DNA of 45,318 nt from JBOFZL01 sp051655155 (GCA_051655155.1 JBOFZL010000075.1:1-45318); one strand, 5' to 3'. Shown: positions 7,561 to 15,868, counted from the stretch's first letter. The notes: a model not told the origin generated them from the letters alone. A program made the numbers and translations.

Positions 7561-9093
7561 ATGAGTAGAGAAATGATATTGGTAGTGGATTTTGGGGGAC
7601 AGTATAATCAACTAATTGCAAGAAGGGTAAGAGAAACACAGGTTTATTGCGAGGTTGTTTCATATAAAAAAGCAATGGATAAAATAAAAGAGCTTAAACC
7701 TATGGGTATAATTTTCACTGGAGGACCAAACTCTGTGTATGAAGAAAAATCTCCTCAGATTGATATAGAGATATATAATCAAGGTATACCCATTTTAGGT
7801 TTATGCTACGGTATGCAATTAATGGCTCATGGTCTAGGTGGTAAGGTCAGTTCTGGAACTTCAAGTGAATTTGGGAAAACTGAAACTACGTTTGAAAAAG
7901 CTTCTAAGTTGTTCCAAAATCTTTCAGAAAAAGAAATAACTTGGATGAGTCATGTGGATTATGTAGAGAAACTTCCTAAAGGATTTATGGGGACAGCAAA
8001 AACTAATGACTGTCCGTTTGCAGCAATGGAAAATCCAGAAAAAAAGCTATATGCAATGCAGTATCACCCGGAAGTTAATCACACCATTAACGGAAGTGAA
8101 ATGATTAAAAACTTCGTATATGACGTATGTGGATGTACAGGACAATGGACAATGCACAATTATGCTAAAACTTGTATAGCAGATATAAAAGCAAAAGTAG
8201 GAGATGGTAAAGTATTGCTAGCCTTATCGGGTGGTGTGGACTCATCTGTAGCTGCAGCCTTAATATCAAAAGCGGTAGGAAATCAACTTACATGTATATT
8301 TGTGGATCATGGACTAATGCGAAAAGATGAAGGTGATGAGGTAGAAGAAGCGTTTAAAGATTCTGGAATGAATTTTGTAAGAGTAAATGGAGAGAAACGT
8401 TTCTTAGAAAAACTTACAGGGATAAGTGATCCAGAAACGAAAAGAAAAATAATTGGAGAAGAATTCATAAGAGTTTTTGAAGAAGAAGCTAAAAAGATAG
8501 GAAAAGTTGACTTCCTTGCTCAGGGAACAATATACCCTGATGTAATTGAAAGTGGAGAAGGAGAAGCTGCTGTGATAAAAAGTCATCATAACGTTGGTGG
8601 CTTACCTGACTTCGTAGACTTTAAAGAGATAATTGAACCTTTGAGACTACTATTTAAAGATGAGGTTAGACAACTAGGAATTGAACTTGGTCTACCGAAT
8701 TATCTTGTATTTAGACAACCATTCCCAGGGCCTGGATTAGCCATAAGAGTAATGGGAGAAATAACCAAGGAAAAACTAGATATACTAAGAGATGCAGACT
8801 GGGTATACAGAGATGAAATAGCAAAATCAGATCTAGACAAAAGTATAAATCAATACTTTGCAGTACTAACATCAACAAAAACAGTAGGAGTTATGGGTGA
8901 CTTTAGAACCTATGACTACACCTTGGCATTAAGAGCAGTAACAACCTCAGACTTTATGACTGCTGATTGGGCAAAAATCCCATATGAAGTGCTAGAAAAA
9001 ATATCCAGTAGAATAACAAATGAAGTAAGTAGTATAAATCGAATAGTTTATGACATTACGAGCAAACCACCATCAACTATAGAGTGGGAATAA
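7561..9093 (+). CDS. guaA: GMP synthase (glutamine-hydrolysing)
   Basis: 510 residues from the ATG at 7561 (AGGAGA just upstream; a longer frame from 7540 would overlap guaB). N-terminal class I glutamine amidotransferase with Cys82 in GLCYGMQ and YHPEV, then the PP-loop ATP pyrophosphatase SGGVDSSVAAALI near residue 225, and a dimerisation domain with FRQPFPGPGLAIR and the C-terminal KPPSTIEWE. It aminates XMP to GMP. The last codons contain GAGTGGGAATA, an 11-base sequence that recurs at 12309-12319 and marks the insertion site of an integrated element. Confidence 0.97.
   Translation: MSREMILVVDFGGQYNQLIARRVRETQVYCEVVSYKKAMDKIKELKPMGIIFTGGPNSVYEEKSPQIDIEIYNQGIPILGLCYGMQLMAHGLGGKVSSGTSSEFGKTETTFEKASKLFQNLSEKEITWMSHVDYVEKLPKGFMGTAKTNDCPFAAMENPEKKLYAMQYHPEVNHTINGSEMIKNFVYDVCGCTGQWTMHNYAKTCIADIKAKVGDGKVLLALSGGVDSSVAAALISKAVGNQLTCIFVDHGLMRKDEGDEVEEAFKDSGMNFVRVNGEKRFLEKLTGISDPETKRKIIGEEFIRVFEEEAKKIGKVDFLAQGTIYPDVIESGEGEAAVIKSHHNVGGLPDFVDFKEIIEPLRLLFKDEVRQLGIELGLPNYLVFRQPFPGPGLAIRVMGEITKEKLDILRDADWVYRDEIAKSDLDKSINQYFAVLTSTKTVGVMGDFRTYDYTLALRAVTTSDFMTADWAKIPYEVLEKISSRITNEVSSINRIVYDITSKPPSTIEWE
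9082..9092 (+). repeat. Left attachment-site repeat in guaA 3' end (attL core)
   Basis: GAGTGGGAATA, covering the final codons and stop of guaA. An identical 11-mer lies at 12309-12319 in the same orientation. The 3' end of guaA is a known integration site of Tn5801-like and related tyrosine-recombinase elements. Confidence 0.75.
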
Positions 9094-9104
9094 TTAAAGA
9101 AATT

Positions 9105-9145
9105 CCCGAAAGCCTTGTAAATACAGGGTTTTGGGGTCTTTTTGT
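9105..9145 (+). terminator. Terminator-like hairpin after guaA
   Basis: CCCGAAAGCC (from 9105) pairs, with one wobble and one mismatch, with GGTTTTGGGG, and TCTTTTT follows. It lies just inside the putative element, so it may have come with the insertion while still ending guaBA transcription. Confidence 0.55.
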
Positions 9146-9159
9146 GATGTAATATTAAA

Positions 9160-9291
9160 TTGATATTAAAACAGAGAATTACAGTAAAGGTATTCTTTCG
9201 TTATTTGCTTTGAAACACAACGTGCACGTTTGTGTTACTAGCAATTAAGAAATAATTATTGTATTGGTTGCAGATATTAATTTGATATTAA
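9160..9291 (+). repeat. TTGATATTAA repeats near left end of guaA element
   Basis: TTGATATTAA occurs at 9160-9169 and 9282-9291. The same 10-mer is found at 12198-12207, with a one-base variant at 12187-12196, close to the other end. Such repeats could be arm-type integrase or excisionase sites, but AT-rich chance matches are possible. The rest of 9150-9360 shows no gene. Confidence 0.35.
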
Positions 9292-9361
9292 TATAGTCAA
9301 TAATATGAATATTTCATACAAAATATAATGCGCGGAATATTAAAAGCCTTATTTTACAATA

Positions 9362-9502
9362 GCTAAATTTAAGTGTAAATACCGTAGTATCGAAGAAGTG
9401 TTATTTGAACTAGGTTTGGTACAGGAATATGAAACAAGACAAATGTATGAAAAAGGTATGAAAGATTGTGTATTGATACTTAAAAATTTAGGGGTGATTT
9501 AA
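9362..9502 (+). pseudogene. C-terminal remnant of unrecognised mobile-element protein
   Basis: An open stretch without a start codon encodes a protein-like tail (RSIEEVLFELGLVQEY, then RQMYEKGMKDCVLILKNLGVI) that ends one base before the start of tnpV. A stop at 9359 blocks extension upstream. I do not recognise the family. Its position next to tnpV suggests it belonged to the same transposon. Confidence 0.4.
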
Positions 9503-9503
9503 T

Positions 9504-9894
9504 ATGGATAAATTACAAAAAGAAATTTTTGACGAAAATAATAGCTTGTGGTATACCATAGCTGAAGATGGTATGTATTACCCTAATATAGAGTTGCCAG
9601 TAGAAGAAGATATATGGGTAGGTAAATATGGTTTACTAAGAGAAACCTACCTTAGAGAGCATAAGAATAGCTTGTACATGAGTTTGTACTTATCTGGAGA
9701 ACTAAATAAACATTTGCTTGAAATTAATGAACAGGCTCAAGCACAGGTAGATCAAATGGTTGCTCACTGGGCAAAAGCTTAACGGGGTTAACGAAGATAT
9801 GAAAGCTAATAACCAAATAGAATGGGTGGCTAGGATGAGTAATTATCAGCTTTTGGCTGAGGAGGTTGTGCTAAAAGAAATTATTTATATATAG
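9504..9894 (+). pseudogene. tnpV: TnpV-like transposon protein, frameshifted
   Basis: The first 92 codons (9504-9782) match the TnpV pattern: YYPNIELP, a WVGKYGLLRETYLREH segment, SLYLSGELNKHLLEINEQAQ and MVAHWAKA. After the stop the family's C-terminal part continues in the next frame (GVNEDMKANNQIEWVARM, then LLAEEVVLKEIIYI, to 9894). A single-base insertion near 9780 would explain the break. TnpV is a small protein carried by clostridial mobilisable and conjugative transposons; its function is not well defined. A good ribosome binding site (TAGGGGTG) precedes it, so a truncated product could still be made. Confidence 0.7.
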
Positions 9895-9914
9895 AGATAT
9901 TGGATTATAAGTAA

Positions 9915-10088
9915 AGTATAAATGAGCTTTTAAAACCACTACCAAACACTAAGAATGAGCAACGATTGTCATCTCACCTGGTAAATGCTCAAAATGAACT
10001 AAGTCATTTTTCTGAAATGGAGAAATTTTCAGAAGGATTTCAGCTAGGGGCAAGGTTTGTGTTAGATACTTTCGTAGAGGATAATTAA
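9915..10088 (+). pseudogene. DUF6809-like remnant
   Basis: No start codon, but 57 open codons encode a helical tail (NAQNELSHFSEMEKFSEGFQ, then LGARFVLDTFVEDN) like the C-terminus of small DUF6809-type proteins that sit beside tnpV in clostridial integrative elements. This match is from memory and moderate. It supports the view that 9362-10088 is transposon debris. Confidence 0.4.
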
Positions 10089-10115
10089 AATTCTACAATA
10101 TTGAATTCCCAAAAC

Positions 10116-10144
10116 TTGTATGAGTTCTATAAATAATATATAAT
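10116..10144 (+). promoter_or_regulatory. Promoter of DUF2075 gene
   Basis: TTGTAT at 10116-10121, a 17-base spacer, TATAAT at 10139-10144. The gene begins about 40 bases downstream. Confidence 0.55.
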
Positions 10145-10181
10145 TAAAATATATAAAATTGGGGATTAGGAGCTTATTACT

Positions 10182-12143
10182 ATGTATATACAAAGAGCAT
10201 ATTATTCAGATACATTAACTGACTTTTTATCAAAGAATAAGTTAGAGATTTTTGGTGAATTATGTAGCAATGATCAATTTTCAGCAGAAGACCTGCAAAA
10301 AAATACTTGGAAAATGGAAATTGAAATTTTAAAAGAACAGCTTGCTAAGTTTGATGATGGTCATATCATATTCGAATATACAATTCCGCGTATTGGAAAT
10401 AGAATTGATGGTGTCTTTATTCATAAGGGAATAATATTCTTATTAGAATTTAAAGTAGGTAGTAGTAAATATCTTTCCCATGATATTGAACAAGTTGTAG
10501 ATTACGCCTTGGACTTAAACAGTTTTCATAAAGAAAGCCATGATAAACTGTTAGTTCCAATTTTAATATGTACTGAAGCACCTGAAAGTTATCTTTCAAT
10601 ATCTTTGATGAAAGACAAGATTTTAAATCCGTTGTGTTGCAATAAAGATAATATAGCTGATTGTATTAGGACTATTACAATTAGTCATATTGAGAATCAT
10701 TTTTGTGCTGAAGATTGGATAAATTCAATTTATATGCCAACACCAACAATAATTGAAGCTGCACAGGCCTTATACCACGGTCATAACGTGGAAGAAATTT
10801 CAAGAAATGATGCTAGTGCAATTAACTTAACCCGAACAACAAAGGCAATCAGTGACATTATAAACTATACAAAAGAAAACAATAAGAAATCTATATGTTT
10901 TGTTACTGGTGTCCCAGGGGCCGGAAAGACCTTAGCAGGTCTTAATATAGCGATTGATAGACAACGTGTAGCAGAGGAAGAACATGCTGTATTCTTATCA
11001 GGCAACGGACCATTAGTTGATGTGCTACAAGAATCCCTTGCTAGAGATGATGCAAAAAGAAATAATACTAAGAAATCTGAAGCCATGCGTAAATCCAAAG
11101 AGTTTATACAGATTATTCACCATTTTAGAGATGATGCTATTTCAACGTTAGCTGCTCCAACAGAAAAAGTTGCTATTTTTGATGAGGCTCAGCGTGCATG
11201 GGATGAAGCAAACCTTACAAGCTTTATGAAAAGAAAAAAAGGAGTTCTTAATTTTGACATGTCAGAGCCAGAATTTCTAATAAGTATTATGGACAGACAC
11301 CCAGATTGGAGTACTATCGTTTGTTTAATCGGTGGAGGACAAGAGATAAATACTGGTGAAGCAGGACTAAGTGAATGGTTTGACTCTTTAAGAAATAAGT
11401 TTTCCCACTGGGATGTTTATGTATCAGATAAAATCTCAGATCATGAATATACAAGAGGTAAATCAGTAAATAGTTTAATTGAAGGTTTAAATTGTAAAAT
11501 AGTAGAAGAGCTTCATCTGTCAGTATCATTAAGATCTTTTAGAAGTGAGAATGTTGCAGGTTTTGTAAAGGATGTACTTGATGTTAATCCGGATAATGCC
11601 AAGAGCTTACTAACACAATTTAAAAACGACTACCCTATTTACATAACACGTGATATTAGTAAAGCAAAAGCATGGGCAGGCAGCCAAGCCAAAGGATCAC
11701 AAAGATATGGTATGATAGCAAGTTCTGGCGCCAAACGTCTTCGTACATACGGTATTTGGGTACAAAACAAAGTGGATGCACCAACATGGTTTTTAAACGG
11801 AAAGGACGACGTACGTTCATCGTATTTTCTTGAAGAAACAGCGACAGAGTTTGATATTCAAGGCCTTGAGCTGGATTGGTCTGTATTATGTTGGGATGCT
11901 AATTTAAGATTTAATAATGGCAAATTTGAATATTACAATTTTGTAGGATCTAAGTGGCAAAATATTAATAAACCAGAAAATGTTTTATATCTAAAAAATG
12001 CATATAGGGTATTAATGACGAGAGCAAGACAAGGCTTTGTAATTTTTGTACCTGAAGGTGATTTAAATGATGTAACTAGACAACCTGAATATTATGCAGG
12101 TATATATCAATATCTAAAAGGTATAGGAATTGATGAGCTTTAA
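10182..12143 (+). CDS. PD-(D/E)XK nuclease plus DUF2075 (Schlafen group 3-like) helicase protein
   Basis: 653 residues. An N-terminal nuclease-like core has Asp76 (NRIDGVFI) and E89-F-K91 (FLLEFKVG), the spacing of a PD-(D/E)XK active site. The DUF2075 P-loop domain follows: Walker A GVPGAGKT at 243-250, Walker B FDEAQ at about 333-337, and late helicase motifs including EFDIQGLELDWSVLCWD and YRVLMTRARQG near residue 625. DUF2075 proteins are often found in defence or mobile loci, but their substrate is not established. It is the only intact gene inside the guaA-sited element, with its own promoter and no visible partner. I infer a role in phage or plasmid defence, or DNA processing; function unproven. 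Confidence 0.82.
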   Translation: MYIQRAYYSDTLTDFLSKNKLEIFGELCSNDQFSAEDLQKNTWKMEIEILKEQLAKFDDGHIIFEYTIPRIGNRIDGVFIHKGIIFLLEFKVGSSKYLSHDIEQVVDYALDLNSFHKESHDKLLVPILICTEAPESYLSISLMKDKILNPLCCNKDNIADCIRTITISHIENHFCAEDWINSIYMPTPTIIEAAQALYHGHNVEEISRNDASAINLTRTTKAISDIINYTKENNKKSICFVTGVPGAGKTLAGLNIAIDRQRVAEEEHAVFLSGNGPLVDVLQESLARDDAKRNNTKKSEAMRKSKEFIQIIHHFRDDAISTLAAPTEKVAIFDEAQRAWDEANLTSFMKRKKGVLNFDMSEPEFLISIMDRHPDWSTIVCLIGGGQEINTGEAGLSEWFDSLRNKFSHWDVYVSDKISDHEYTRGKSVNSLIEGLNCKIVEELHLSVSLRSFRSENVAGFVKDVLDVNPDNAKSLLTQFKNDYPIYITRDISKAKAWAGSQAKGSQRYGMIASSGAKRLRTYGIWVQNKVDAPTWFLNGKDDVRSSYFLEETATEFDIQGLELDWSVLCWDANLRFNNGKFEYYNFVGSKWQNINKPENVLYLKNAYRVLMTRARQGFVIFVPEGDLNDVTRQPEYYAGIYQYLKGIGIDEL

Positions 12144-12308
12144 GAGTAGATTGCAATTAATCTATTAATCAAATTAGATATTTGATTTGATATTATCTTG
12201 ATATTAAAAAGAAAAATACTTAAAATAATATGTGTAAAACCCCTTGTTTTATTGTATTTAATAGTAAGATTTATACCCCCAATACTATAAAATATGCTCC
12301 CTTGGGTT

Positions 12309-12319
12309 GAGTGGGAATA
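12309..12319 (+). repeat. Right attachment-site repeat (attR core)
   Basis: GAGTGGGAATA, identical to the end of guaA at 9082-9092, outside any gene. The pair delimits a 3.2-kb segment. Confidence 0.72.
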
Positions 12320-12590
12320 GTATTTTGCAGTCAAAAGAGCCTGTATTCATGCGGGTTTGCGAAGTTTTGATACCCTTGTGGAAATAAAATGGCAACATAA
12401 ATTATGAAAAGATAAAAACGCTAACTGATTAGAAATAGTCAGTTAGTGTTTTTTTGAGAAGCTGTTGTGAGTTGTTAGTATTTTAGGTGCTTATTTCTTG
12501 ATTTTATGCCTTTTAAATCTCAATTATTAATATTTTGTTGCTTACTCTCTTTGGGCTTTTTACAAACTTTTTCTTTTTGTGAGTTCATTC
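12320..12590 (+). terminator. Intergenic with terminator (stem 12418-12449), otherwise no gene
   Basis: Past the right repeat there is an AGCCTG-N-GCGGGTTT-type sequence and then a clear terminator: ACGCTAACTGA pairs with TCAGTTAGTGT around a 10-base loop and is followed by a T-run (about 12450-12455). It ends plus-strand transcription from the DUF2075 gene. No coding region is visible between 12144 and 12589. Confidence 0.75.
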
Positions 12591-13057
12591 TACTTAGAAG
12601 TATAAGATAATACTGTGATAGACTCTCCCGTGTTTTTTCGCTCAACTGTAAAAATAGAATTTTCACGTTCAATTCTTCGCATTTTTGGTAGCTTAGAATA
12701 GTCAATCACAGCAACTTGATATTGAATATAGAAATAGCTTTCAGCTTTATTCCCTTCACAAAATATGAATAAGCTCTGATTATCACCATACTCAATCGAT
12801 TTATTAGCAATTCGACTGAAATTAATATTGTATTGCTTCCTAATTTCACTTGAGTCTGTATATGGTGAAACAATCACTATGTTATTCCAATCTCCAGTAA
12901 CTAATTTATCAAAATTAACACTATCTAATTTGGAAATTTCTGTTTTTATTTCGCTAGGTATACTGCTTTCTCTTAACAAATAAACTGAATTATAATACAA
13001 AGCTATTATTAATATAAAGCTAAATATACCTAAAACCAAAAAAGTTTTTCTACTCAT
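12590..13057 (-). CDS. Membrane-anchored protein of unknown function
   Basis: 155 residues. One N-terminal membrane helix (about residues 6-28, FLVLGIFSFILIIALYYNSV) and a soluble outside domain of about 125 residues with no motif I recognise; it is rich in charged and aromatic residues and ends in beta-like strands (SIFTVERKNTGESITVL). Its start overlaps the stop of the upstream secreted-protein gene by four bases (ATGA), so the two are coupled and probably act together at the cell surface. A chaperone, inhibitor or immunity role for the secreted partner is possible but only inferred from position. Confidence 0.6.
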   Translation of the reverse strand: MSRKTFLVLGIFSFILIIALYYNSVYLLRESSIPSEIKTEISKLDSVNFDKLVTGDWNNIVIVSPYTDSSEIRKQYNINFSRIANKSIEYGDNQSLFIFCEGNKAESYFYIQYQVAVIDYSKLPKMRRIERENSIFTVERKNTGESITVLSYTSK

Positions 13058-13866
13058 TTTCTAGACCCCACCGAATTTGTTTTAATTATATAGTTTTTAG
13101 TGCCGATATCTGAACCTTTAAATCGTCGGAGTTCTCCATTTTTTACTGCATCATTTATAAGTACTAGTGATATATCAATTATAACATCAGAAGGTGCATT
13201 TGATGGAATTTTTGTTGCTTTGTTAATGCCCACATTGTTGTTAAACAAATCCATCTTTCTTGCTAACGCACTGCCTGGCCAGTCATCTTCATGTGCCACA
13301 CCAAACTCTCTTGCATATGCAGCATCTGCATTTCTTGCAGATAATATCATCCAGAGAGCATGACGGAACGCATCAGAATTATCATCCTCATAGTCAGAGG
13401 TAGAGTTATAATATTTCGTATAATATGACATAGCTGTTTTTGCAGCTGCTAATACAGATATCCCCTTAAATAAACTCTTATTAAAAACTCTTTTCTCATT
13501 AGCTCCTAATCTGTCTTTTATAATAGGCAAATCACCATAAGAGCGAGTATTTAAATAACCGTTAAAAACAATACTTCCGTTACTATTTACCTGAATAATT
13601 TTCTTGTCTAAACCATCCTGCAATACTTTAATCTTGATTTTTTGTTCAAGATTCTCATCAGTTATGTTTGGCTCCTTATATTTTATATTCTGAACAAAAT
13701 TGTTTAGATCATCAATCTCTAGTCTTTCAACAATAGTTGCATAATCTATCTGCTGATTAAGAAAAGAATTCATGCTCAATTCACTTGCAAAAGCAGGGAC
13801 GCTTAAACTTAGTATCATTGATAATGTTATTATAAGGCTTAAAAGTTTTTTAGTAAAGTGTTTCAT
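13054..13866 (-). CDS. Secreted protein with DUF6973-like His/Asn domain
   Basis: 270 residues. A clear signal peptide (Lys-rich start, hydrophobic core, cleavage near VPAFA at about residue 27). The C-terminal half has a conserved pattern: SDAFRHALWMILSARN, FGVAHEDDWPG, and ALARKMDLFNNNVGINKA. The Arg-His, His-Glu and Asn-Asn residues look like a catalytic or metal site, and the pattern resembles what I remember as Pfam DUF6973, a domain found in secreted or toxin-like proteins; enzymatic activity is not established. A strong GGGAGG site precedes the ATG. It is coupled to the membrane-anchored protein downstream. Confidence 0.65.
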   Translation of the reverse strand: MKHFTKKLLSLIITLSMILSLSVPAFASELSMNSFLNQQIDYATIVERLEIDDLNNFVQNIKYKEPNITDENLEQKIKIKVLQDGLDKKIIQVNSNGSIVFNGYLNTRSYGDLPIIKDRLGANEKRVFNKSLFKGISVLAAAKTAMSYYTKYYNSTSDYEDDNSDAFRHALWMILSARNADAAYAREFGVAHEDDWPGSALARKMDLFNNNVGINKATKIPSNAPSDVIIDISLVLINDAVKNGELRRFKGSDIGTKNYIIKTNSVGSRK

Positions 13867-13964
13867 AAAATTACCTCCCTCTAATCGTAAACGTTATTTT
13901 TAAAAGGTTAGTTATAACGATTTATAAAATCATTGGAATCACCCCCCTTAAAATCAGAACCTCA

Positions 13965-14335
13965 TCAATGATTTTTACTGCTACTTGTAACTGTTTGAGT
14001 CTCACTTTTTTCGTTATGTACTGCTGTTGAGGTTACGACAACTCGATATTTGTATCCTTTGGACACTTTATAGATTTCATAAAGGCGAATTCTATGGGAG
14101 TTGTCCGAATCGGAAAAAGTAGTGACATTAGACCATTTTCCATTTTTGTATCTTTGTAGATCTGTTAAAAGGCTTACTTTTGATGTAATATTTTTCTATC
14201 CATCCACTGAAGCTGTAACTGTTGCATTTCCTCTTGAATCAATAATCAAGTTTGTTGCCACCCTTGCTGTGTACTTCATTCTTGGAACAATAATAGATGT
14301 GTACGATGATGTTTCTGTTGGGATTGTTGGATAGT
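13965..14335 (-). pseudogene. Decayed small secreted beta-sandwich protein (DUF6147-like)
   Basis: Read on the minus strand, one frame gives RMKYTARVATNLIIDSRG, NATVTASVDG, a TAG stop, then TSKVSLLTDLQRYKNGKWSN, VTTFSDSDNSHRIRLYEIYK and VSKGYKYRVVVTSTAVHNEK. This is the pattern of small exported proteins of clostridia (ASLTIDSSG... QRYKNGSW... SGYDYRV, remembered as DUF6147). The in-frame amber near residue 25 and the absent start and signal peptide mark it as dead. It lies in the same orientation about 100 bases upstream of the DUF6973-like gene. The plus-strand frame 14101-14334 is its shadow. Bases 14340-14490 hold nothing I can name. Confidence 0.55.
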
Positions 14336-14492
14336 ATATTTATCGTCTTTTTTATTGGTCTAATTTTTGGGTTAGAAGATTTTTTGATTGACCCTTTTCT
14401 GCTAATTGTTTGTGGGATGCGTTAATTTTTTTAATTACTAAATTTTGATATAACGACATATAAAAATAGAATATTATAATCTAATGATAAAT

Positions 14493-14508
14493 TAAATGTT
14501 CGTGTTTA
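14493..14508 (-). promoter_or_regulatory. Candidate PurBox (PurR operator)
   Basis: On the minus strand this reads TAAACACGAACATTTA, close to the CACGAACATT core of the Bacillus PurBox. It lies about 30 bases upstream of the purE promoter. No purR gene is in the window, so regulator identity is inferred. Confidence 0.4.
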
Positions 14509-14539
14509 ATGATATTAATTAAAAAAAATATTAATTTTA

Positions 14540-14568
14540 TTGACTTTATTAAATAAAAGTCGTATATT
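14540..14568 (+). promoter_or_regulatory. Promoter of the pur operon
   Basis: TTGACT at 14540-14545, a 17-base spacer and TATATT at 14563-14568. The spacer contains a palindrome (GACTTT 14542-14547, AAAGTC 14556-14561), which could bind a repressor. Confidence 0.7.
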
Positions 14569-14594
14569 TTAAGTATGATTAATGGGAAGGTATG

Positions 14595-14624
14595 AATAAT
14601 ATTCGATAAATATCGAATATTATT
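14595..14624. promoter_or_regulatory. 28-base perfect palindrome in pur leader
   Basis: AATAATATTCGATA (14595-14608) and its exact complement (14611-14624) are separated by AA, just downstream of the predicted start site. It contains two inverted ATTCGATA units resembling the second half-site of the Bacillus purE operator. It could act as DNA operator or as RNA hairpin. Confidence 0.55.
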
Positions 14625-14659
14625 TGTGGTTATTAATTTAATGAATTGAGGAGGTTGGT

Positions 14660-15166
14660 ATGAAGGTATCAATAATTATTGGTTCTGTTTCGGATTTTGA
14701 TAAGGTTAAGTCAGCTTGTGATTTTCTTAAGGAAATGGAGGTAGATTTTGACTTAAGGGCACTTTCTGCTCATCGAACAAGCGAGGAGTTAGAAAGTTAT
14801 ATTGGAAAGGTGGAGATAGAGGTAGATTTGTTTATAGCAGCAGCTGGAAAAGCTGCGCATTTGCCAGGTGTAATTGCATCTAAGACTCTAAAGCCAGTAA
14901 TTGGAATTCCTATTAAATCTTCTGCAACTGAAGGGATGGATGCTCTGCTTTCTATTGTGCAGATGCCACCAGGAGTACCTGTTGCGACAGTGGCAATCGA
15001 TGGAGCTAAAAATGCAGCAATTTTGGCATGTCAAATTTTAGCTCTTAAGTATGATTGTGTTGAGGCTAAGATGAGGAGTTTTAAAAATTCTATGAAAAAT
15101 GAAACTATTAACAATGACAAAATTTTAAGAGATAAAATTAAAAATGAATATTCTTTGGAGGTGTAA
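14660..15166 (+). CDS. purE: N5-carboxyaminoimidazole ribonucleotide mutase
   Basis: 168 residues, class I PurE. GSVSDFDKVKSA, RALSAHRTSEELESY, AAGKAAHLPGVIASKT and LLSIVQMPPGVPVATVAI are the substrate-binding segments, including the catalytic His of SAHRT. It shifts the carboxyl of N5-CAIR to give CAIR. No purK is present in this operon; either it lies elsewhere or this PurE works directly on AIR and CO2 (class II enzymes do, but the sequence looks class I-like). The last 20 residues are a charged tail. GAGGAGG precedes the ATG; first gene of the operon. Confidence 0.93.
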   Translation: MKVSIIIGSVSDFDKVKSACDFLKEMEVDFDLRALSAHRTSEELESYIGKVEIEVDLFIAAAGKAAHLPGVIASKTLKPVIGIPIKSSATEGMDALLSIVQMPPGVPVATVAIDGAKNAAILACQILALKYDCVEAKMRSFKNSMKNETINNDKILRDKIKNEYSLEV

Positions 15167-15168
15167 TT

Positions 15169-15867
15169 ATGGAAATGGTGTATGAAGGTAAAGCAAAACA
15201 GGTATTTTTGACAGAAAAAGAAAATGAGTATTTAATTAGGTATAAAGATGATGCAACAGCTTTTAATGGGGCAAAGAAAGATGTGATAGAGGGAAAGGGA
15301 GAGCTTAACCTTGCAATAACTACAATTATATTTGAGATGTTGGAAGAGTCAAATATAAATACTCATTATATAAATACCTTAAATGAGAAAGACATGCTTG
15401 TAAAAAAAGTTGAGATTATTCCTTTGGAAGTCATTATTAGAAATGTAAGTGCAGGTTCAATTTGTGAAAGGCTTGGGTTAGATGAAGGAAGAACCTTTAT
15501 TGAACCTATTTTTGAAATTTGTTATAAGAATGATAGTTTGGGAGATCCTCTTATTAATGATGATCATGCTGTTGCATTGGGTCTTATTAAGCGGGATGAA
15601 TTAACCTATATTAAGAGTGAAACTTTAAAAATTAACCTATTATTGATTGAGTTTTTTAAGAAGGTAGGATTAAGATTAATTGACTTTAAAATTGAGTTTG
15701 GGAAAGATAATGAAGGAAAAATAATTTTAGCTGATGAAATTTCTCCTGATACTTGTAGATTATGGGATGAAAAAACTAATGAAAAATTAGATAAAGATAG
15801 ATTTAGAAGAAATTTAGGAGATTTGGTAGAAGGTTATATTCAAGTGCTTGATAGAATAAGAGGTTAG
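15169..15867 (+). CDS. purC: SAICAR synthetase
   Basis: 232 residues, normal length. YEGKAKQVF, FNGAKKDVIEGKGELN, the VEVIIRNVSAGS-like segment (PLEVIIRNVSAGSICERLG), LINDDHAVALG and ILADEISPDTCRLWD are the ATP and CAIR binding motifs. It joins aspartate to CAIR. Two bases separate it from purE, with GGAGGTG inside the purE end as ribosome binding site. Confidence 0.95.
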   Translation: MEMVYEGKAKQVFLTEKENEYLIRYKDDATAFNGAKKDVIEGKGELNLAITTIIFEMLEESNINTHYINTLNEKDMLVKKVEIIPLEVIIRNVSAGSICERLGLDEGRTFIEPIFEICYKNDSLGDPLINDDHAVALGLIKRDELTYIKSETLKINLLLIEFFKKVGLRLIDFKIEFGKDNEGKIILADEISPDTCRLWDEKTNEKLDKDRFRRNLGDLVEGYIQVLDRIRG

Positions 15868-15868
15868 T

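Noticed and set aside
14101..14334. Plus-strand 77-codon frame
   Set aside because: It is the reverse of a decayed minus-strand secreted-protein gene whose translation is recognisable.
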